From NCBI GenBank assembly GCA_951812925.1, contig OX638372.1, forward strand, positions 86,139,058 through 86,203,057: a stretch of 64,000 nucleotides of DNA, given 5' to 3'. Below are positions 1-11,188 of this stretch, piece after piece. The notes beneath the pieces were generated by a model, which worked only from the letters and a program-made list of their open reading frames with translations, did no database searches and had not been told where the DNA came from. The position numbers and the translations under genes were made by a program. This DNA is from Calliopum simillimum. Taxonomy: Eukaryota > Arthropoda > Insecta > Diptera > Lauxaniidae. Within the stretch, counting starts at the first letter, position 1; each line of letters opens with the position of its first letter.

Positions 1-527
1 CAGAAAAACTAAAAACCTTTGAATCTGGTGTAAAAAACCTTTTTGCTCTGAGCATAGGACTATGATTTGCAGTACATCTTTATTTGTTTTATTTTTTTGG
101 TACTTTTTTATGAGCTTGTATAAAAAATTTTGAAATGTTATTTAATTGAATTGATAATAATATAAAAATACTTTATTTTATTTATATAAAAAATGTAATT
201 TGTTACAAAAAACATTATATTTTTTTTTTTTTTTTTTTTTGTGTTTCAAAAAATTGCCAATGAATTAATGTAAAAATTATTTATTTTCAAAGTTTTCTTA
301 AAATATATATAAAAAACACCAGATATGTCTTATTTTCCTTTCAATTCACCTTGATATTAGATTGTTAATGTAGAAATAACTAAGTTTCGTTAAAAATTTG
401 GGATATTGACCAAAATAGAATGTTTTTAAGTTATGGGTAAAATTTACCCATGATGTGGACTTGTGTTGCTAAAAATATGTTGGGGAGATGAGGGCTAATT
501 TTAATCCTTACCCATGCGGGTAAGGGG
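1..527. other. AT-rich left flank, no gene seen
   Basis: The stretch is very AT-rich with a long T run near 219-240 and no supportable coding frame. Near its right end it has the string GGGTAAGGGGTTAGAATATG, which crosses into the first array unit. A nearly identical string lies on the minus strand near 63267-63296, so this junction abuts a dispersed repeat. Confidence 0.5.
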
Positions 528-611
528 TTAGAATATGCTAAACGCAAACAGGAATAACATCAAATTACATTCTTATAAAGAAACTTCCACAACATTAAGA
601 ACTGCTATTAC

Positions 612-2152
612 CTTTTCCATCCTCTGCTCATCCAAGTTGGAGCTTTCTTCCTTTGCGGCCAATTCTACTATTATTTCGTCATCTTCATCTTTTGTTTTAT
701 TACAAAGTGCTGACAAAAAACAAGAACATGTTGGGAAACATATAGGAGTACATTTTTTTTCCTTTTTTTTTTATTTTTTTATCTGTTTTTTATACCCTAC
801 ACCCAGGGTATATTCACTTTGTCCTTCCGATTGTAACGCAGAGAAGGAGGCGTGGCAGGTATAAAAAAGTATATATATTCTTGATCAGCGTCACCTCCTG
901 AGTCGATATAGCCATGTCCGTCTGTCTGGCTGGCTGGCTGGCTGGGTGGCTGGCTGGGTGGCTGGGTGGCTGGCTGTGTGTTGAAATACACTTTTTGGGA
1001 AAACTGAGCAAGATAATTCAATGAAATTTGGTACGCTGCCTCCGTCGTCAAAGTTAGCTCGGGGGATTGAAAATGAGCAAAATCGGTCAACGGACACGCC
1101 TACCGCCCATACAAATATTATATTCAAAATGCAATTTTAGGAGTATTTTTCACGACAATGCAACCACAATACATATAAGTACTACGAATTGGCACCTCCC
1201 ATATAAACAAAAGCTTCAAAACGCTATACTGAAAGCGTTTTTTGAGATATTCGAACCAAATTTGACTCAGACACTAAGAATTATATATGAAAGCTCTCAG
1301 CAAAAAATTGGGTGAAATCAGACAAGGGGGCGTGGCACCTCCCACATAAGCAATAGATTCAAAATGCTATACTGAAAGAGTTTTTTGAGACAATCCAACT
1401 AAATTTCACTCTGACACTAAGAATTATATATGAAAGCTCTCAGCAAAAATTGGGTGAAATCAGACAAGGGGGCGTGGCACCTCCCATATAAGCAAACTTT
1501 TCAAAATACTGCAGTGTAGGGTATTTATTTTTTGGCCAGGCCAAAATTTACACCCTTACTAGTTTTTTCTTCACATACATATTTTGTTCTTTTTTTTTCG
1601 AATACATTTAAATATTCGGTGTCACTTTCACATTCCATTTCTACTTCGTCATCTTGTAATTCCTTTTTTTTTATTTTTATTTAAATATTCAATTTTTCCT
1701 TCTTTTTCCTTTTTATTCTTCTTATCTGTATTTTTTATCAGAATCAATGTAATGATTCTTTAATATTATTTTTAATTCATTTTGTAATACTTCATCTTCT
1801 ATTAAAGAAAGCTCTTCTTTTTCTATTTCGTTATTATCCGGTTGGTTTTCATTTTTTTTTTTTTTTTTGAGATTTTTTTATATTTTTTTTTTTCCTTTTA
1901 GGAACGTCAATAGTCCATTAATCTTGTATTCGTTTGCCTCATCTTTTTTGCAAACTTTACTTCTAAAAAAATTATTCCTTAATTTTGTTATTTTTCGTGA
2001 AACGGTTTTAGTGGTTGCATTTTCGTTTCTTTTTTTCAATAAATTTAGTAATTCTTGACGTGCATTATTGCAAAATAATTCTTTACGGTAATATCTTTTA
2101 TCATTATTGTCCCATAAACATTTATTGTTTTTATAAATTCTTATAAATTCCA
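612..2152 (-). pseudogene. MADF-domain protein gene, copy A (middle exon only)
   Basis: The minus strand encodes a MADF-type DNA-binding domain (begins EFIRIYKNNKCLWD; later TVSRKITKLRNNFFRSK), then a lysine run, an acidic segment (EKEELSLIEDEVLQNEL) and a segment ending DEQRMEK at a GT donor. The exon follows an acceptor (CTTACAG). The last exon would lie left of the array start, so this copy has lost its 3' end. An in-frame TAA lies at 1878-1880. After that stop the acidic region is in the same frame as the domain, unlike in copies B-D. A Helentron-like element interrupts the exon. MADF proteins are known as DNA-binding factors and transposase partners. Which role applies here is unknown. 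Confidence 0.6.
791..1562 (+). mobile_element. DINE-1/Helentron-like nonautonomous element, unit 1
   Basis: It starts TATACCCTACAC with a short hairpin to AGGGTATA. A (CTGG)n microsatellite follows, then imperfect tandem blocks each starting GCGTGGCACCTCCCATATAA, and the inverse motif GTGTAGGGTA near the far end. The palindrome TTGGCCAGGCCAA precedes the terminus CACCCTTACTAG. The target is a T run. Subterminal inverted repeats, a central microsatellite, a 3' hairpin and T-rich targets are family traits of Helentron derivatives (DINE-1). The assignment is inference. It sits at a different site from the copies in units 2 and 3, so it is an independent insertion. Confidence 0.65.
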
Positions 2153-2201
2153 CTGTAAGAAAAATTAATTAATTAATTTGTTTTATTTGAAAAAACTTTA
2201 C
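2153..2201 (-). other. Putative first intron of the MADF gene; would build a split start codon
   Basis: On the minus strand the sequence CCCTAA is followed by GTAAAG, and 49 nt later CTTACAG precedes TGGAATTTATAAG. Splicing would join A to TG and create an ATG exactly at the first residue of the MADF domain. Without it the domain has no ATG. The same arrangement is present in units 2-4. In unit 5 the GT donor is lost. This is inference from sequence only. Confidence 0.35.
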
Positions 2202-2496
2202 TTAGGGTGCAGCACTTTTTCGAAATAATGGAAAAATTGCAGGTTGCATCAAAGATTATCTTATAACAAAGACTGCATACTTAGTTTTGGTCAAAACCCC
2301 CGAAAAGATGGGCCGCCTGGAGCTTGAATGAAGGTCTAAACGACAAAAATCATTGTTTTTTCACAGTTTTTTTAACTTATCTCGAAAACCACGAAATTAT
2401 TGGTAATTCATCCTAAATCTTTGAAAGGGATTATTTTTCTACATCTTTTGTTTTTTTCCCATTGCTCTACAGTAAAGTTTGCCCTATGAAAGTCCC

Positions 2497-2648
2497 AGAA
2501 AAATCTTCATACAAAATTCTGGCGTTATTTTCATTTTGTTTTGGAAATAAAGCCAAAAACTTTTCTGACGTTATTTCCTAGTTAATTTTTGGTTTTATAT
2601 CCAAAACAAAATGAAAATAACGCTAGAATTTTGTATGAAGATTTTTCT
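2497..2648. repeat. Long hairpin and T-rich short repeats, unit 1
   Basis: Two arms of about 49 nt (starting AGAAAAATCTTCATACAAAA) are near-perfect inverse complements around a loop of about 50 nt. To the right, up to about 2830, variants of CTGGCGTTATTTCC repeat and give a spurious leucine/phenylalanine-rich frame. The equivalents in units 2-4 start near 8219, 13569 and 18975. Confidence 0.8.
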
Positions 2649-3234
2649 GGCGTTATTTCCAAAAAATTTTCTGCCGTTATTTCCTATGGCATTATTTCAA
2701 AAAATTCTGGCATTGATTCCTTATCAGTTTTTTGCTTTATTTCCAAAAATTAATGCCAACAAATTTCTGGCGTTATTTCCAAAAAATTTTCTGCAGTTAT
2801 TTCTTATGGCGTTATTTCAGGGAGCCGGTCATTTTACCCTGTTTTTGACGGAAACTAGGGTGTTCCTACTTTTTGTATGAGACATCGAAATGCGATTTTT
2901 TCTTAAATTTTATCGAAATAAAGTAATTGGTGTTATCTTAGGGGCCATCCATAAATTACGTCACACGAATTTTAGAACTTTTAGACCCCCCCGTCCTTGT
3001 CACAGGTTGTCACATTTTTAGACCCCCCCCCTGATGTGACGTCACACATTTTCCAAACTTAAGCATGTATTTAAAAATAATCAAAAGAAAACAGTTTCTT
3101 ATTATTATTAAATAATCTTTAATAAAATTAACATAAAATCAAATATTTCTGATAACAGAAAGAACAAACGACTAGTTATGACACATCAAGCGACTAATTA
3201 TGTTAATTAAAGATAAAAAACTTAATCATCTTGT

Positions 3235-4435
3235 ATGAATTTTGAATTTTGGACCAATTTAATATTGTAAAATATTGTTTGTAGACTTTTTGGTCGATTA
3301 GTTCTGGTGCAATAAAATAAAACAAATTTTATTCATTGCGTTTCTCCGACGTTTCGACGTTCATTGGCGTCATTCTCAAGGAGACTACATTTAATGATAA
3401 AACTTTTTTTAAACAAACAAAAAACATTTTACTTAATTATCTACTTACAATTATTTTGTGTTTTCTTAAATAATTTACTGTAATAAACTTCGTCATTTTT
3501 TTGTTTGATTTGTGAGCGCAAGTTTATATGCAGCACTCAGTCCGTCCGTGTCTATTTTTCCGTTTATTGTGTTTGTTATGTTTTGCTGAATTCGCAAGCT
3601 TTCTAAAGTCAGTCTTGTTCTCTCTTTCTTTTCAATGTCTAGTATTGTGGCGTTCTTATAGTCGGCTTTATGATTAGTTTCAGTCAGATGTTGTGTAAGT
3701 GCTGTCGTCGCTGTTGTTTTCTTTTGTCTTGCATCGTTTTCGTGTTCCCCCAATCGTAAACCCAGTAAACGTTTTGTTTGACCAATATAAATTTTCTTGC
3801 AAGTTTCATTTTCATTGCCTTTGCATTCTATTTTATAAACAACATTACTTTGTTGTTCTTTTTCTATTTTGTCTTTTTTGTTTGAGTATATTGTTCTAAG
3901 TGTTTTTTGTGGTTTATATGCATATGTGATTTTGTTATTATGTGGTATTATTTTGTTTAGTATGTGACTGTTTGTTAATTGTGGTATGAACGTCATACTA
4001 AGATATCTATTACTTTTTGTTTGTTGGGCAATTATGTTTGGGCTATTGAGTTTTTTCAAAATTTGATTTATTAAATTGTTAATGAGACTCATAGGGAAAT
4101 CATTTTTATGCAGAATGGTTTTAATTCTGTTTTTGTTCTCTTCTAGAAATTCTGGATCACTTATTTTGAAAATTTTTTGAATTAGATTATTAGCTGTATT
4201 TATTTTTTGGTGGCGGGGATGGTGAGAGTGGTAGTTAATGAGTCTGTCTGAGGCAATTTCTTTAGAATACCAGTTAAATTTGATTTTTTTGTCTACTTTG
4301 TGGAGTTTGACATCTAGGTATGCGATGCTGTTGTTTTTTTCCCTTTTCTGTCGTAAATTTAATTTTTGTGTGTTGCGTATTAAAAGTTCTTAATATTTTG
4401 TCCATGTCTTTTGTTTTGATTATGACCAAAATATT
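3235..4435 (-). mobile_element. Penelope-like retroelement, 5'-truncated, 13-bp target duplication
   Basis: The insertion is flanked by TTAATCATCTTGT at 3222-3234 and 4436-4448. Units 2-4 hold a single copy of that string and no insertion. The minus strand encodes the end of a reverse transcriptase and a GIY-YIG endonuclease. The 3' part, near 3235-3400, contains GAACGTCGAAACGTCGGAG. The element lacks most of the reverse transcriptase, so it is a truncated copy. Confidence 0.88.
3493..4400 (-). pseudogene. Penelope reverse transcriptase end plus GIY-YIG endonuclease
   Basis: The frame starts near 4350 with NNSIAYLDVKLHKVDKKIKF, the known C-terminal block of Penelope reverse transcriptases, followed by the palm/thumb-end segment DRLINYHSHHPRHQK. 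A GIY-YIG nuclease follows: the cysteine-bearing start (VVYKIECKGNENETCKKIYI), then IGQTKRLLGLRLGEHENDAR with the conserved arginine region, and ALTQHLTETNHKADY. It ends at a stop at 3493. A frameshift in an A-run near 4345-4355 separates the most 5' residues (THTKIKFTTEKG frame). Penelope enzymes copy RNA at nicked target DNA. This fragment cannot, as the catalytic palm is missing. Confidence 0.85.
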
Positions 4436-5137
4436 TTAATCATCTTGTGTCCACGGGCTTTGGACCCACTCCTTTATATTAGCTATTACTGGTAAATCAG
4501 GCACTTCATTTTTTTCTGGAACCAATCTACCGTGTAAAAACAGTATTAGGAGTATTGAAGTCACTGCGCCGGCGCGTGTTGTGGCACTTGTCGAAGGTCT
4601 CGCAAACAACCGACGCGTGGAAAAGTGGAAAAGCGAGCGAGCACTCACCGACGACTTAAACCTATTTAAACCCTTACCATTCAGAACTCTTGTGAATTTT
4701 TGTGTCTCACTTGCATTACAACGCCGCTTTAGAAGTTAAATGTTGTTGCTTAAGAGATTATCTCACAGCGAGAGTGCTAAATTATTTATAAATATAGATC
4801 AAGTTCGAACATTTTTTTAATTTTTTATTCACATATAAATTTCGTGTTTTGGTATTTTACATTTTAACATGTGACGTCACAAAGCTTTTGACCCCCCCTG
4901 CCCCTTGTCACACTATGTCACATTACGGTGATACCCTCCCCCCCATTAACGTGTGACGTAATTTATTGATGGCCCCTTATAGGAAAAAAATCCAAGTGAA
5001 AACAAAGGTGTTTCCAACACTTTTCTAGTTCAATAAAAAGAAATGTTGAGGTTTTCCCTATCTGAGGTGACTGAAAAATGTAAGTCCACTTTTTCTATGA
5101 ACGATTTAACTGATTTTAATTTATAAGAAAAAAAAAA

Positions 5138-7874
5138 TTACTTGTAAATCACAAATTCCGCTGCATTTGGTGGTGGTTGAGAAAACCGCTGGCCAATGTG
5201 TTCATGGGTTTTCTCCCTAACGCCCGTGGGGGAAACCTTCAATGGGTCCTTACCCTCGAAGAAGCCAGACAATGGAGAATCAAGCCAGTCCTTGAACTTA
5301 ATATGCGTTTCTCTCTTAGCTACCGTAAGCAGGGGTGACTTTGATACAAAAAAAAAAACAGATTTTTCAAGTTTAGGAGCTTATAATTTCAACAATTTTA
5401 ATTAAGTTAATGGTTTTATTGCTCTAAATTTTTCGTGGGGGCTTCAGCTTTGATCTCATGTAATAAAATTTTTACGAAGTAATTACAGTTATTTTAAAAT
5501 AATGTTATTGTAAGTGGGTTAAAGTCACCTCAAGGGTGGGGTGACTTTAACCGAAAAATTTCATTCATTGATTTTACATGCTATACCTTTAAAGATGCAA
5601 AATGAGAGTATCAGGTCTTGTTAACTTGAGTTCTCTCAATATTTTGGTATATTTGTATAGGCAATCGGTCTAGGTAATGGAATGTTTTCAAGGTCGCGAT
5701 TAAAAAAACAACTAAAATTTTTGATAAATTCGGTTTCAGCCTTTGGTATGTTTTAATTATTTGTACATATGTTACATCAAATAACAATACTGATATTTAA
5801 AGCTTAGTAAAACTTAAAAAATTCACAAAAACAAGTTAAAAATTCTTTGAAAATTAAAAAAAAAAAAATATTTGATTCAAAAAATTTAAAAAACAAAAGA
5901 AATTCTTAGTAGGTAACTTCAAAAATTCCTCTTTTGTTAAAGGGCTTGGGTGGCTTAATTTTTTGCAAAATTACCTAAATAAATAATAAGAAATATCCTT
6001 TTTGGGTTCTCATTAAAACATTAAATTGTTTTACAAAGATCAAAAGGAAAAAATAATTTCACTTTGGCGAAAGACTAGACTTTATTTTCACTACAGTTCA
6101 CCATACCCAGTGTTTTGGGCGTCAATATGGCCCGAGTTTGGGTTTCTTTTGAGCCAGCCTAACAATACAAAGTTTTTTGGGGGTGACTTTCAACCGGTCC
6201 AAAGTCACCCCAAAAACGTTGTTTTCTAACATACTCCTATATAAATATGCATTAAAAACACTTATAGGCAAATATATTCATGAAAGTTGATTGATTAGGG
6301 AAGAAAATTAAACAATAATTTTAGTGATATCATTCACCCACCGCCAGCAATTTTCCTTCTAGTCAATAAGTAGTAATTTTCCGAGCGTTAAAAAATGCTA
6401 CATAAGACAACTTTTCGAAAATGCACCAATATATCTGAAAGTTCGCGCTCAAATCAAATATTGAAAACAGACGCTAAAAGCCAATACTTCAAGGTTACAC
6501 ATTGACCAAATACAAATCGATAACTAGTCCTCGAGATGAAAATATTACGATTTTAACCTTTTTTTTTCTTGCCGGTTAAAGTCGCCCCCAGATGTCAAAG
6601 TCACCCCTGCTTACGGTAATTCAAAAGCTTTTTCCTTTATTAATTCTGCTTTTAAAAAATTGATTTCTTCAGACATTATTTTTTTTTCGGTTTTTTCTTT
6701 TTGTAGCTCCTTTTCTTTTTGAAGCAGGTTGCTTTTATACAAACACATCCGGTTAATTAGCTATTGCAATAAATAAGAAAAAAAAAAAAATTATTTTATT
6801 AAAATTATATTCAAAATTAATTACGGGTAGGTAGCTTCTTCAACGCGAACGTAACACAAGCTATATTCAATGTTTTTTTATTATTAGAGATGGGTTACAA
6901 TGATTACATGTGGAATTGATTGCGTCTAAGGTTATGATTGCAATAATCGTTTGATTAGCGATTACTATAATCCTAATCATTTTTGTTTTCTTTTTAAGGA
7001 ATTTTGCAATCGTAATCTTTTTATAATTTTAATCCTTAGAATATGCTAAACGCAAACAGGAATAACATCAAATTACATTCTTATAAAGAAACTTCCACAA
7101 CATAAGGAACTGCTATTACCTTTTCCATCCTCTGCTCATCCAAGTTGGAGCTTTCTTCCTTTGCGGCCAATTCTACTATTATTTCGTCATCTTCATTTTG
7201 TTTTATTACAAAGTGCTGACTTTTTCGCACAAGAACATGTTGGGAAACATATAGGAGTACATTTTTTTCCTTTTTTTATGTTTTTTTTTTTTTTCTTCAC
7301 ATACATATTTTTTTCTTTTTTTTCGAATACATTTAAATATTTGGTGTCACTTTCACATTCCATTTCTACTTCGTCATCTTGTAATTCCTTTTTTTTATTT
7401 TTATTTAAATATTCAATTTTTCCTTTTTATTCTTCTTTCTTATCTGTATTTTTTTCAGAATCAATGTAATGATTCTTTAATATTATTTTTAATTCATTTT
7501 GTAATATGTACTTCATCTTCTATTAAAGAAAGCTCTTCTTTTTCTATTTCGTTATTATCCGGTTGGTTTTCATTTTTTTTTTTTTTTTTTGAGATTTTTT
7601 TATATTTTTTTTTTTCCTTTTAGGAACGTCAATAGTCCATTAATCTTGTATTCGTTTGCCTCATCTTTTTTGCAAACTTTACTTCTAAAAAAATTATTCC
7701 TTAATTTTGTTATTTTTCGTGAAACGGTTTTAGTGGTTGCATTTTCGTTTCTTTTTTTCAATAAATTTAGTAATTCTTGACGTGCATTATTGCAAAATAA
7801 TTCTTTACGGTAATATCTTTTATCATTATTGTCCCATAAACATTTATTGTTTTTATAAATTCTTATAAATTCCA
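5138..7874 (-). pseudogene. MADF-domain protein gene, copy B (spans units 1 and 2)
   Basis: The middle exon (7120-7874) is in unit 2 and the last exon (6760 down to a TAA at 5138-5140) is in unit 1. The 359-nt intron has GT and AG ends and joins RMEK to LINRMCLYKSNLLQKEKE in phase 0. The last exon encodes a charged helix (KEKELQKEKTEKKIMSEEIN), then KFKDWLDSPLSGFFEGKD and a C-terminus ending EFVIYK. A 1294-bp TA-flanked MITE splits it, and the two halves join in frame once the MITE and one TA are removed. One extra T in the poly-T run shifts the frame between the MADF domain and the acidic region. The last-exon family is not recognised. Confidence 0.6.
5323..6616. mobile_element. mariner-like MITE in the MADF last exon, unit 1 (1294 bp)
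   Basis: The ends are inverse (CCGTAAGCAGGGGTGACTTT) with TA on each side, the target duplication known for Tc1/mariner elements. Inside are several inverted GTGACTTTAACC/GGTTAAAGTCACC motifs (about 5517-5553, 6180-6220, 6570-6600). No transposase is seen. Removing it restores the reading frame of the MADF last exon. Confidence 0.75.
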
Positions 7875-8218
7875 CTGTAAGAAAAATTAATTAATTAATT
7901 TGTTTTATTTGAAAAAACTTTACTTAGGGTGCAGCACTTTTTCGAAATAATGGAAAAATTGCAGGTTGCATCAAAGATTATCTTATAACAAAGACTGCAT
8001 ACTTAGTTTTGGTCAAAACCCCCGAAAAGATGGGCCGCCTGGAGCTTGAATGAAGGTCTAAACGACAAAAATCATTGTTTTTTCACAGTTTTTTTAACTT
8101 ATCTCGAAAACCACGAAATTATTGGTAATTCATCCTAAATCTTTGAAAGGGATTATTTTTCTACATCTTTTGTTTTTTTCCCATTGCTCTACAGTAAAGT
8201 TTGCCCTATGAAAGTCCC

Positions 8219-8370
8219 AGAAAAATCTTCATACAAAATTCTGGCGTTATTTTCATTTTGTTTTGGAAATAAAGCCAAAAACTTTTCTGACGTTATTTCC
8301 TAGTTAATTTTTGGTTTTATATCCAAAACAAAATGAAAATAACGCTAGAATTTTGTATGAAGATTTTTCT
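8219..8370. repeat. Long hairpin, unit 2
   Basis: Same inverted arms as in unit 1, with the same one or two arm mismatches. The short T-rich repeats follow to about 8555. Confidence 0.8.
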
Positions 8371-8662
8371 GGCGTTATTTCCAAAAAATTTTCTGCCGTT
8401 ATTTCCTATGGCATTATTTCAAAAAATTCTGGCATTGATTCCTTATCAGTTTTTTGCTTTATTTCCAAAAATTAATGCCAACAAATTTCTGGCGTTATTT
8501 CCAAAAAATTTTCTGCAGTTATTTCTTATGGCGTTATTTCAGGAAGCCGGTCATTTTACCCTGTTTTTGACGGAAACTAGGGTGTTCCTACTTTTTGTAT
8601 GAGACATCGAAATGCGATTTTTTCTTAAATTTTATCGAAATAAAGTAATTGGTGTTATCTTA

Positions 8663-9487
8663 GGGGCCATCCATAAATTACGTCACACGAATTTTAGAAC
8701 TTTTAGACCCCCCCGTCCTTGTCACAGGTTGTCACATTTTTAGACCCCCCCCCCTGATGTGACGTCACACATTTTCCAAACTTAAGCATGTATTTAAAAA
8801 TAATCAAAAGAAAACAGTTTCTTATTATTATTAAATAATCTATAATAAAATTAACATAAAATCAAATATTTCTGATAACAGAAAGAACAAACGACTAGTT
8901 ATGACACATCAAGCGACTAATTATGTTAATTAAAGATAAAAAACTTAATCATCTTGTGTCCACGGGCTTTGGACCCACTCCTTTATATTAGCTATTACTG
9001 GTAAATCAGGCACTTCATTTTTTTCTGGAACCAATCTACCGTGTAAAAACAGTATTAGGTGTATTGAAGTCACTGCGCCGGCGCGTGTTGTGGCACTTGT
9101 CGAAGGTCTCGCAAACAACCGACGCGTGGAAAAGTGAAAAAGCGAGCGAGCACTCGCCGACGACTTAAACCTATTTAAACCCTTACCATTCAGAACTCTT
9201 GTGAATTTTAGTGTCTCACTTGCATTACAACGCCGCTTTAGAAGTTAAATGTTGTTGCTTGAGAGATTATCTCATAGCGAGAGTGCTAAATTATTTATAA
9301 ATATAGATCAAGTTCGAAAATTTTTTTAATTTTTTATTCACATATAAATTTCGTGTTTTGGTATTTTACATTTTAACATGTAACGTCACAAAGCTTTTGA
9401 CCCCCCCCCTGCCCCTTGTCACACTATGTCACATTACGGTGATACCCTCCCCCCCATTAACGTGTGACGTAATTTATGGATGGCCCC
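8663..9487. mobile_element. Harbinger-like MITE, unit 2 (825 bp)
   Basis: The uninterrupted form has TTA on both sides and GGGGCCATCCATAAATTACG matching its inverse at the far end. It provides the empty site for the Penelope insertion of unit 1. Confidence 0.78.
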
Positions 9488-9832
9488 TTATAGGAAAAAA
9501 ATCCAAGTGAAAACAAAGGTGTTTCCAACACTTTTCTAGTTCAATAAAAAGAAATGTTGAGGTTTTCCCTATCTGAGGTGACTGAAAAATGTAAGTCCAC
9601 TTTTTCTATGAACGATTTAACTGATTTTAATTTATAAGAAAAAAAAATTACTTGTAAATCACAAATTCCGCTGCATTTGGTGGTGGTTGAGAAAACCGCT
9701 GGCCAATGTGTTCATGGGTTTTCTCCCTAACGCCCGTGGGGGAAACCTTCAATGGGTCCTTACCCTCGAAGAAGCCAGACAATGGAGAATCAAGCCAGTC
9801 CTTGAACTTAATATGCGTTTCTCTCTTAGCTA

Positions 9833-11125
9833 CCGTAAGCAGGGGTGACTGTGATACAAAAAAAAAACGGATTTTTCAAGTTTAGGAGCTTATAATTTCA
9901 ACAATTTTAATTAAGTTAATGGTTTTATTGCTCTAAATTTTTCGTGGGGGCTTCAGCTTTGATCTCATGTAATAAAATTTTTACGAAGTAATTACAGTTA
10001 TTTTAAAATAATGTTATTGTAAGTGGGTTAAAGTCACCTCAAGGGTGGGGTGACTTTAACCGAAAAATTTCATTCATTGATTTTACATGCTATACCTTTA
10101 AAGATGCAAAATGAGAGTATCAGGTCTTGTTAACTTGAGTTCTCTCAATATTTTGGTATATTTGTATAGGCAATCGGTCTAGGTAATGGAATGTTTTCAA
10201 GGTCGCGATTAAAAAAACAACTAAAATTTTTGATAAATTCGGTTTCAGCCTTTGGTATGTTTTAATTATTTGTACATATGTTACATCAAATAACAATACT
10301 GATATTTAAAGCTTAGTAAAACTTAAAAAATTCACAAAAACAAGTTAAAAATTCTTTGAAAATTAAAAAAAAAAAAATATTTGATTCAAAAAATTTAAAA
10401 AACAAAAGAAATTCTTAGTAGGTAACTTCAAAAATTCCTCTTTTGTTAAAGGGCTTGGGTGGCTTAATTTTTTGCAAAATTACCTAAATAAATAATAAGA
10501 AATATCCTTTTTGGGTTCTCATTAAAACATTAAATTGTTTTACAAAGATCAAAAGGAAAAAATAATTTCACTTTGGCGAAAGACTAGACTTTATTTTCAC
10601 TACAGTTCACCATACCCAGTGTTTTGGGCGTCAATATGGCCCGAGTTTGGGTTTCTTTTGAGCCAGCCTAACAATACAAAGTTTTTTGGGGGTGACTTTC
10701 AACCGGTCCAAAGTCACCCCAAAAACGTTGTTTTCTAACATACTCCTATATAAATATGCATTAAAAACACTTAGAGGCAAATATATTCATGAAAGTTGAT
10801 TGATTAGGGAAGAAAATTAAACAATAATTTTAGTGATATCATTCACCCACCGCCAGCAATTTTCCTTCTAGTCAATAAGTAGTAATTTTCCGAGCGTTAA
10901 AAAATGCTACATAAGACAACTTTTCGAAAATGCACCAATATATCTGAAAGTTCGCGCTCAAATCAAATATTGAAAACAGACGCTAAAAGCCAATACTTCA
11001 AGGTTACACATTGACCAAATACAAATCGATAACTAGTCCTCGAGATGAAAATATTACGATTTTAACCTTTTTTTTTCTTGCCGGTTAAAGTCGCCCCCAG
11101 ATGTCAAAGTCACCCCTGCTTACGG
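9833..11125. mobile_element. mariner-like MITE, unit 2 (1293 bp)
   Basis: Same ends and TA flanks. It reads GACTGTGATAC just inside the left end, like unit 3, where units 1 and 4 read GACTTTGATAC. Confidence 0.75.
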
Positions 11126-11188
11126 TAATTCAAAAGCTTTTTCCTTTATTAATTCTGCTTTTAAAAAATTGATTTCTTCAGACATTAT

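Larger units (their letters stand above)
2941..4976. mobile_element. Harbinger-like MITE in unit 1, split by a Penelope fragment
   Basis: The terminal inverted repeat is about 27 bp (GGGGCCATCCATAAATTACG at the left, one mismatch at the right) and is flanked by TTA on both sides. A 3-bp TTA/TAA duplication is a known PIF/Harbinger signature. C-rich runs and GTGACGTCAC motifs lie just inside both ends. There is no transposase. The interior has a GC-rich stretch (GCGCCGGCGCGTG). This copy is enlarged by the 1.2-kb Penelope insertion. Confidence 0.75.
528..7035 (+). repeat. Array unit 1 (6508 bp; carries Penelope and Helentron-like insertions)
   Basis: This is the unit copy with the most insertions. 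It contains a Helentron-like element of about 0.8 kb in the middle exon of the MADF pseudogene and a 1201-bp Penelope fragment with a 13-bp target duplication inside the Harbinger-like MITE. The rest aligns with the 4480-bp unit. It lacks the 817-bp insertion seen in the last exon of units 2 and 3. Confidence 0.93.

Noticed and set aside
1867..2058. Phenylalanine-rich plus-strand frame repeated in every unit
   Set aside because: It is the opposite-strand shadow of the MADF-domain exon in a T-rich stretch.
2611..2880. Plus-strand frame of LFPKNF-type repeats, open in units 1-4
   Set aside because: It comes from short T-rich DNA repeats beside the hairpin. It has no codon pattern independent of the repeats and is missing in unit 5.
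4436..4648. Minus frame MSARSLFHFSTRRLF in the Harbinger-like MITE
   Set aside because: Short, inside a noncoding MITE, and broken or altered in the other units. No domain.
5196..5405. Plus frame MCSWVFSLTPVG
   Set aside because: It is antisense to the MADF last exon, which reads better on the minus strand and splices in frame.
6026..6229. Plus frame MFYKDQKEKI conserved in all units
   Set aside because: It lies in the mariner-like MITE and is conserved only because the whole unit is recently duplicated.
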